Made by a program: the position numbers and the translations under genes
Notes under the pieces: generated by a model
Databases searched by the model: none
Told to the model about the DNA's origin: nothing
What the model saw: only the letters and a program-made list of their open reading frames with translations
In this document: one piece after another, positions 57,051 to 64,000 of the stretch
Layout: each line of letters opens with the position of its first letter
How positions within the stretch are numbered: the first letter of the stretch is position 1
Source: Sipunculus nudus
Taxonomy: Eukaryota > Annelida > Sipuncula > Golfingiida > Sipunculidae
Direction of reading: 5' to 3'
Length of the DNA: 64,000 bases
Assembly: GCA_026874595.1 (NCBI GenBank)
Contig: CM049311.1
Location: 34,637,176 to 34,701,175 of the forward strand

Positions 57051-57124
57051 CTAGGCCAGAGATACCCTGGAGTACGGGTGCTCTCGCATGCCTGCCACTG
57101 TTCTCCGAACCTTAGGTACAGCAC
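57051..57124 (-). CDS. QKI: Quaking exon d: QKI-5-like nuclear C-terminal tail
   Basis: Read on the minus strand after the acceptor GGGCTGTTTTAG, the exon gives GAVPKVRRTVAGMREHPYSR then VSLA and TAG (57051-57053). Vertebrate QKI-5 ends with GAVATKVRR...MRVHPYQR, the tail that holds the QKI-5 nuclear localisation signal, so this exon should specify a nuclear isoform. It joins in phase from exon c (codon G split 1/2). A downstream donor GTTAGT at 57021-57016 suggests that the exon continues to 57022 and splices to the 3' UTR exon, leaving a stop-to-junction distance of 29 nt. ACTAAC lies 31-36 nt upstream of the exon. Confidence 0.9.
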
Positions 57125-58376
57125 CTAAAACAGCCCAACACTGGTTAAACATCTGTTAGTCAAAACTCAATATCCTAGTTTGTTACGTGGCAGGGGCTGG
57201 GGAACTGCATGGGGAGTCAGCTGGAATGCTTCCTCTTAAACCTGTGCATAAATTAAGCATATTAACAGGATCTGCACATGAAATTATGCTAATGATTAGA
57301 ATTAGTGCATGAATTAAGGGAATTCCTTCAAACTTGCAAGATCATAATCTGTAATAAAGTTTAAATTTAATAAACATATGAAAAACTAGATGTATAAAGC
57401 TTTAGCAAAATTAGATTGTAAAGTAAATAGAAAATAAAATGCTTTATAGTTATGCTCAGAGCTTTGTGCAAACTTCCCTCTGTTTCTATAAAGTTATTCT
57501 CTGAACTGGGTTTAACATGAATCAACTAGTAATGATTTACTACTGGTACTTTTTTTCAAATTAAAAAGAGTAAAACCCAAGAAGCTGCTTATACCAGTTA
57601 AATAATTTGGTGGGAGTATCAATTTTCGAAAAAATCAAATTTTGTCAACTAAAATGCAGCTTTATAACATTACAGAGAAAGTCCCTCCCCAAAACACAAC
57701 TATCATTCCATCTGTGGCCCATGCAGTTCCAGACAGACAGGCACAACAACCTTGTAGTATGCTGCACAATGAGAGAATATTAGTGATTTAGTGCAGACCT
57801 TAAGCTGTTTAGAACACACTTCTCTAGTTTCTCTAGTGGTGAATGAATCATTATCATTGGTCAAAAAAAGTCAAGCTGAAAAAGTGGCTACAGAATCCAC
57901 ACTTAAGACGGGGCGAATATTTTATCATCAATTATTATATAAGGCCATACATTGTCTATAAATCCCCCACCATGCTATATCTACAGTTATCCCTGAAATA
58001 TGGTAAAAACAGTAAATACAAAAACAGGCATGCATTCAAAAAGCAAAACACAAAATAAACAAGACACTGTACAAAAGAATTCTGCAGTGGTCAAGCCAGG
58101 TGCTACATAAATTTAAAACAGTTACTACAGGGAGATTTAATTGGATTATTCGGTCTGCAAAGCCCAAAAGCCAAGATGGGACACGCAACGTACCTGCTTT
58201 TGATGTAGCTGCACACAGATGTCACACCATATATGCTACCCCTGATAATTTTACCCATAATAGGGTCAGATAATCAGGTCAGTTATTTCCTATCATGTGC
58301 TGACAACATGATAATTTAGTAAACGTGCACAGGATGAACACATCCCCCTGCCACAAATGTGTTATAATTCTAGTGC

Positions 58377-58391
58377 TCACTAGGGGGCGCT
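58377..58391 (+). promoter_or_regulatory. CTCF-like core motif
   Basis: TCACTAGGGGGCGCTAG, inside the intron of quaking between exons c and d, fits the CTCF core at 13 of 14 positions. Prediction only. Confidence 0.3.
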
Positions 58392-59394
58392 AGTGTTCTA
58401 TCAGTGAAAAAGCTCATGCTCCTGTACAAATAAAAGGAACTGCACCTGGCTTTACCCCTTAATTCTGTGGACAGCAAACCATACCACTATAATTGCCCAG
58501 GTGCTTATATCACTTTAATATACATTACACACCCTAAGGGTAACAAAAATACCCATATAAAGACCCATGACCCAAAGCTACCATCTAAGAAAGACCATCC
58601 CAACAAAAATTTAACAAGAAAATTATACAATGCACTTGTGTCAAAGGTTTATCAGCTGATGCACTAGTGTGTAAAAAATGTTCTGAAACTTTTTGTACTG
58701 AAAATACAAGTTACTTCCCCTTATACTCTTGTCATAATCTAGACTCGAGCAAAACACAAAGAAATATGTATATAAAAGAAGTCACAATAATAAGAAAGGT
58801 TTGTTCAGGACCAATGACAAACCTTGTCAGATATTGCACATAATTATTGCATCTGATCGTGTGAACGCCTCAGACAAGTTAACAAATTAACAGCCTAATG
58901 ATAACATTTAATATCCGCAGGGCAGTTCACACAAAATGACCAACCACACCCCCTGAACTGTAATTACTGCACCCAGATTATCAGTCAGTAAAAATTTCAG
59001 TCCTACCCAGGGAGAATTTATATATTGGATTAATTATTTTTACATTGACTAATTTATACATTTAAATACTTATTTAAAAAAAGACTAGCATTTGAGCTTT
59101 ACAATACAAGTTCACAAAATCTCTGAGATGATCTACTGATCTTAACAGGAGGGTTTCTTTTATTCCTCCTTGTTCTGAGATACGGTTTCTTCTAATCCCC
59201 CATTAAACCCTCTCCATGCAGCACCATGCCTCAACTAACAACCCCCCCTCCCCAAAGTTTTTTTCTGTCATTCCCTAAAGACATCAATAACAGTATTGCA
59301 CCATGAAATAAAAATACACAACGTGCATCTTTAAAAAGTCTCTTGAAAGTAAAACTGAACAAAGAATTGACATTTTGTACTAATCCAGTCCATT

Positions 59395-59717
59395 TCACCG
59401 TATATATGACATACCAGCTGCACTCTGTTCGATGCTACCAGGGTATTCTGATAGGAGGGTAGGTGATGCTAGCCCTGCCATTGCTGCTGCCGCTGCTGCT
59501 CCATAGGGATACTCATAAGGGTTGTATAACAGTCCACTCTCTGCTGGTGAAACCAGTGGGGGTGGCGCATTACCCAGCAAATTCTGAGCTGCTGTCGTGT
59601 TTACTACTGGAAGCCTTGGTGCCATGATGATGGGGGCGCCACCTACACCCAGAGCCGGAGATGTGGGAGACCGCAGTGCTGGTGAGACTGCGAGGCCATG
59701 CGGCAAAAGCTTTTGTG
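59395..59717 (-). CDS. QKI: Quaking exon c: shared C-terminal region with read-through short tail
   Basis: Begins after the acceptor TTTTTTGTTGCAG (minus strand) in phase 1/2. It encodes a Pro/Ala/Gly-rich region including GAPIIMAPRLPVVNTTAA, NAPPPLVSPAESGLLYNPYE (QKI: PGPEAGLIYTPYEYPY) and an alanine run, ending SIEQSAAG. A good donor, GTATGT, at 59414-59409 lets exon 59415-59717 join exon d. If it is not used, translation reads on for MSYIR and stops at 59395-59397. That read-through tail starts G-M like the vertebrate QKI-6 tail (GMAFPTKG), which suggests a parallel short, possibly cytoplasmic, isoform. ACTAAT lies 31-36 nt upstream of the exon. Confidence 0.93.
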
Positions 59718-62273
59718 CTGCAACAAAAAACCCAAACCCAATATAATATTAGTATTATATTACCCAAGATAAAATATGTTCCATCAGAATCATTATGATA
59801 GCCGTTTTCATAATGCTTTCATCATGCTTAAGCTAGTAACGCAAGAGCTTGTGCAGAATATCATCCCATTAAATATGACTAATTAAAAATCAAAAGCTAA
59901 AAATAATAACTCCAATCCCAATTATCTTCACATAATCTGTGATGCCCCTGATACAAACTCTTGCATGATCTATGAAACAGCAGCATTCTCTTATCCAAAT
60001 GTCTTGTTACTGACAGTATAAAATAATTACAGATCCTGTGAATATTAGTCAGTTTTCTTACTTAAACTGCAGTTAGCAATTAACCATCAGCATAGTCATC
60101 ACACTATCATTTTTAAGCATGGGATTTAAAACCATAAACTCATAAAATATACACTAAAGACTTATTCAGATGATTAGGCCTATAATAACCCAATCCCAAA
60201 ATCAAAGGACTGTTAAACCTATAAAATCCTAACCTATCATTGAAAACATTTTTTTTTATCATTTTATCACAATGAATCTGTATTCATATAGATTAAATTA
60301 ATACTAAAACTTTACACAGCATACTGCACCAAACACTAGAAAGTAACTTTATCCATTAATAAAAAGGTTCATCACTTAGCACCAAAATAAACCACAGTGC
60401 AGCATACAAACAAGCTATGACTCAATAACAACGCAGACCCAATGCAGACTGGTGCTAAAGACCATTTCTGCTTGCATGCATAACAATAACAGCACCTGGT
60501 GGCAAATTTAGGACCTAATTTCTCTAGGTTACATTAAATTTCCTCCCTGTTTTATGATTTATGTATTTCCAAACTGTGAAATCAATTATTTTTATATGGT
60601 TTGTTATGTTCCATGCAGTTGGTAGTTAGGTCTCCTACTGATTACTCCTTGAAAGGTACAGCCAAAAATTAGTTCTTATATCAGCCACTAGGTGATGCTA
60701 GTATTGTTGAAATAGCCAATACAAGTTAATTTGTGAGGTATTTAGGTCCGAACCTGAGAATTGTCGGTATTGGCCTGAGCTGTCTATATATGTGGGTTGT
60801 TCAACATATTGGCCCAGGCTGGTGTCCAATATGACGCCTGTGGCTAAATGTGAAAATAACTCATTTCAGTGCCAGAGAAACAGCTCATTAGGAGGGTCAG
60901 AGTTCACAAAAGTACAGTTTTAAATAGATGGTCCGTTTTTTTTAACATGTCTAGTTGCTGGGCTTCATGAACTACCAGTAATTCTACAAACTCCTCATAC
61001 AGTGATCACCTTACATATGTTCTTTAAACATTTTCACTTAACCATTGTCTTCAATAGCAGGGTTTGATGTAAATCACCACCAGTGGGTTGGCATAGGTCA
61101 AAGAATATTGGCTGATGGGAGTTGGGTTCAAAGGGTCTAATTTCATGTCCAAGTATTAAACCCTTAAATTACTGCACTCACAGGTCAAGAACAATCTTGT
61201 CCCTGTGCCAACTCCCTGGCAGCAATATACATCAAAACCTGCTTGATAGCACTGGTTTGGTAGAAGTTACAGAGCAAATGTAATGAGACCACCATTTAAG
61301 AAGTGTAGAATTAAGCAGGTAACCTGGAACATTTTGTTGAATCAGAAAAATATCCTTTCATTATATAAAATGGATCTAAAGTTTCCTTAAATAAGTTTCA
61401 TATTTTATGAGTGATATCTGTTGGGAATATCCAATTAGAAACTTAACACAATTTAAAATAAAATCTAAATGTATACTTCACTTCTGTATCTTATGAGTTG
61501 AGGAAAGAATTAAGACCATCCACAAAAACTGTACTTTGTGAACACAAAAGCAGTTGCACAAAATCATCAAGCAGCCATTAAAAAACAGAGATAACACTTC
61601 AAACCATGTGACCTTTGGGTAAAGCATATCCAATACAGTAAATTCAATATTAACAAGTATTGGCGAATGTTAAACTGGCCACCAAAATCTGATTGTTGTC
61701 TCATCATTACACTCAAAACAAAAGCAGTGCTGGTACAAACGTTAACAATCTTTAAATACTTTATACATTGACAAGCAATACTACAACATAACACCCATGC
61801 ACACTTCATGCCATTATTAGATATTAAGGTTAGTAAAGATCAAAATCAAAATGATTGTTCCTGAAAGAGAAAAAATAAGAAATGCTGAAACCAGCACACT
61901 AATCAAAATCTGAAAACACAGCACAGCAACAGGTCAAGGTCATGTCCAATAGCAGCTTGTGAGAAACAGAAACAGAAAATAATCCAAGCTGTGAAGAGAG
62001 AAAGAGAGCAAGAGTTTGATTGACAGAAATCAGGGTCGTGAGAAGCGACAAACTGTTGTACGTATCACTGCACGCTCACCAGCCTGCCAGCTGTGGGTCT
62101 CAGAAACCTCGTTCATGCACGGCCAAGGGCTGCAAACCAATCCAAAAAGGGAGAAGTCCACAGACCAAATCAAAACAGGAAAGCAACTAAACAGGCTGGC
62201 TAACCGTGTGGGGGGCGGGGTAATGAAGGGATGGGCTTCCTATGTACTCCAGACCATGCCCATGCCAACTTAC
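59718..62273 (-). other. Quaking intron between exons b and c
   Basis: No additional exon recognised. AT-rich, with no repeat that I could name. Confidence 0.7.
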
Positions 62274-62397
62274 GAGCGGCCACCGTGGCTGTAACGGAAG
62301 TGGCGGATGACACAGGGTTTTTGGTATCGCGGTACGTTCCATTGATAATGGCTAACTCCATCAACTGCCTCTTCTTCAAGTCGTCCTCTCCTTCAGG
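62274..62397 (-). CDS. QKI: Quaking exon b: QUA2 exon, downstream copy
   Basis: Minus-strand exon of 124 nt between acceptor TTCTGTGTTTCAG and donor GTAAGT, encoding PEGEDDLKKRQLMELAIING then TYRDTKNPVSSATSVTATVAA. It aligns with human [21 protein letters not shown] and TYRD..., the end of the KH/QUA2 RNA-binding module, plus a Ser/Thr/Ala linker that resembles QKI's SLAATAQAAP. It begins in phase 0 and ends in phase 1 (C + CA of exon c makes Pro). ACTAAC at 62426-62431 lies 29-34 nt upstream, flanked by two more CTAAC motifs. This copy has the more QKI-like linker and is probably the ancestral one. Confidence 0.94.
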
Positions 62398-63038
62398 CTG
62401 AAACACAGAACAAGTTAGCTTGCTGGTTAGTGCAGTTAGGCTACAGTTGCTTGCTTGCCCAGTACTGGACAGTTGCCACCGCTGTTGCTGGGATGGTACC
62501 CCTGTTGTCCATGCCTCCAGTTTCAAACACATCAGAATCTGCTAAGAGCAACTCATATCCAATATTTCAAAATTTTGAATTCCAATCTTGGGAAAAGGAT
62601 ATAAAAGATAACAGAGGATGAACAAAATCAATTTGTGATTTTTCTAATCAAACTTATAATTTAAAAAAAAAATTAATTTAAATGATAATCTATAAATCAG
62701 TATATTGTATATTGTTTGCCCACATGCAACAAACATATCTGGCCTTTTTAAAACAATTTTCTTCATTTTCTGGAATCATGAGTTTGCAGATTAAATGCTT
62801 GCTACTTTGAGGTACAAAATTGGACATGAATTGCACTTTGCAGATTCCAATTTGCCACTAGGAATGCACTGTGTGGCTCCATAGCAAGTCCTGGGTTACT
62901 GGGTTAAATAGTTAGCTGGATGATGGCCAGATGGCACCACCTCATTTTGTTGGTGGATTAGCCCCAGCTAGTTCCAAGATTCACTGCTAAATGGCGACAG
63001 TGATGGCAGCAAGCACTGAGAACACATTATACACTTAC
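62398..63038 (-). other. Intron between the two quaking QUA2 exon copies
   Basis: 641 bp. I see no third copy of the exon. If the copies are mutually exclusive, this intron would be removed only as part of a longer intron or together with exon b. Confidence 0.7.
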
Positions 63039-63138
63039 AACTGTGGGCAGGTAGAACAGTTTTTGCATCACGGTATGTTCCATTCAGAATGGCAAGTTCC
63101 ATTAGCTGTTTTTTCTTCAGTTCATCTTCTCCCTCAGG
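63039..63138 (-). CDS. QKI: Quaking exon a: QUA2 exon, upstream copy
   Basis: Minus-strand exon of 100 nt between acceptor TGTATGTTTCAG and donor GTAAGT. It encodes [20 protein letters not shown] then [13 protein letters not shown]. Over the 26 aligned QUA2 residues it matches exon b at 22. The linker after TYRD is unrelated and eight residues shorter. It begins in phase 0 and ends in phase 1 (T + CA of exon c makes Ser), exactly like exon b. No ACTAAY lies in the 50 nt upstream. The KH-domain exons before it fall outside the window. Confidence 0.93.
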
Positions 63139-64000
63139 CTGAAACATACACACAAGACAACTACATACAGGGAGTGTTCAAAAGGTAAAAAGTCCCCTCG
63201 CACAAACGGCCACTTTAAAGTGCTTGTCAGATATTTCAAAGACAATTCCCGCAGTGATACCTCAACTGGGCATGTTTAAGCATGTGTGTGTTTCTAATAA
63301 CCCAGAAGGTTAACACTAGAAGGCCTGATATTTTTGTGCATTTACTGGGAATTATATGATTGTCAGGAAGCATGTGCTTTCATGATATAGCCAAATATGT
63401 AATTATAAGTAAATTTCATCCAGGCTTCATAAACTGCAAGACTTAAACTAAGGCAAGACCAGAACTATAGGAAAAAAGATAGTGTTTAAACTCTGATATA
63501 CACAGTTAATATGTTGGAGTCATGTAAAGCAAACACTGTTAACATCATACATGTGAACCTAACAGGCCACTCAAGTTTGAATATTTTGAGCTCTCTAAGT
63601 CCACAGCTGTTTTGCTGGGGTCATCAGCCCTAAGAGTGGATTGCTATGGTTTCATCAATAAGACCAGAGGAACTGCCATACACACAGTCCCAAACCTCTA
63701 ATAACAACAAGTAATACCCTCCCACAATGCCAGGCCCTGTTACCAGCCTGTCTACAGACCCTGAGGTGAAAGTGGTATAATTATCCTGAATTCTATAAAT
63801 ATCTCCAGAATTTGGTAAACAGCAACACTGGACTCTGCTCCACAGGTGGGCATTACCAGAGTCTATAATGACCAGAGCATTCAGCAATAGAACTTGACAA
63901 AGTTCCTAAGGCAAAGTTTGTTCTTCAAAAGAATGCCCTGCAGTCAAAGGTATTCAAGTTATTACTGGCAGGGACTTAGAGTCTCTCCCTATGTCCGAGC
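63139..64000 (-). other. Quaking intron upstream of exon a
   Basis: The exon that should precede exon a, ending the KH domain with a phase-0 donor, was not found here, so the intron continues past the window edge. Nothing else recognised. Confidence 0.6.

Overview
This window looks like nuclear DNA of a bilaterian animal, most likely a marine lophotrochozoan, with a bivalve-type mollusc favoured. The sequence is AT-rich. Genes are split by introns of 0.3 to 5 kb with GT-AG borders. There are many microsatellites and G/C homopolymer tracts, hAT-like MITEs, a tRNA-derived SINE, a decayed LINE, and a modular interspersed repeat family of a kind I associate with bivalves. The species call is inference; no species-specific marker was found.

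Layout. (1) 1-3112, plus strand: the last four exons of PACRG, an axonemal inner-junction protein; its 5' end lies before the window. (2) 3.4-16.5 kb: intergenic, with a hAT-like MITE (4284-4664), a 5'-truncated Jockey-like LINE (4873-7742, minus) and the largest copy of the modular repeat (8299-9740). (3) 16.55-29.14 kb, plus strand: a cathepsin L gene with a promoter rich in E-boxes, a putative 5' UTR exon, seven coding exons (358 aa), and a 3' UTR interrupted by one intron. (4) 29-47.6 kb: an accessory stretch holding several TIR-bounded elements, a 273-bp diverged duplication, weak unassigned exon candidates (34.2, 35.2 and 37.0 kb, the last below a perfect NRF1 palindrome), an unclassified 842-bp element with 9-bp target duplications, GC-rich promoter-like DNA near 42.6-43.3 kb, and two minisatellites. 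(5) 53.7-63.1 kb, minus strand: the 3' half of a quaking (QKI/HOW) STAR-family RNA-binding protein gene, running off the right edge.

The most interesting system is the quaking 3' half. It carries two tandem copies of the QUA2 exon (63039-63138 and 62274-62397). Both start in phase 0 and end in phase 1, so exactly one must be used: including both gives an immediate stop and skipping both shifts the frame. The gene then has a shared C-terminal exon with alternative tails: read-through to a short tail, splicing to a nuclear tail exon with the QKI-5-like KVRR...HPY signature, or skipping of that exon. Four of the five quaking 3' splice sites have a perfect ACTAAY, which is both a branch-site sequence and quaking's own RNA target, about 29-41 nt upstream. 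The ten PACRG and cathepsin L 3' splice sites that I checked by eye have none. The one quaking exon without it is QUA2 copy a. The 3'-most exon adds four more ACTAAY sites. Together this suggests a self-regulated splicing switch.

PACRG and QKI are also neighbours in human 6q26, so their linkage here, with cathepsin L in between, looks like ancient microsynteny, although in this window the two genes are convergent.
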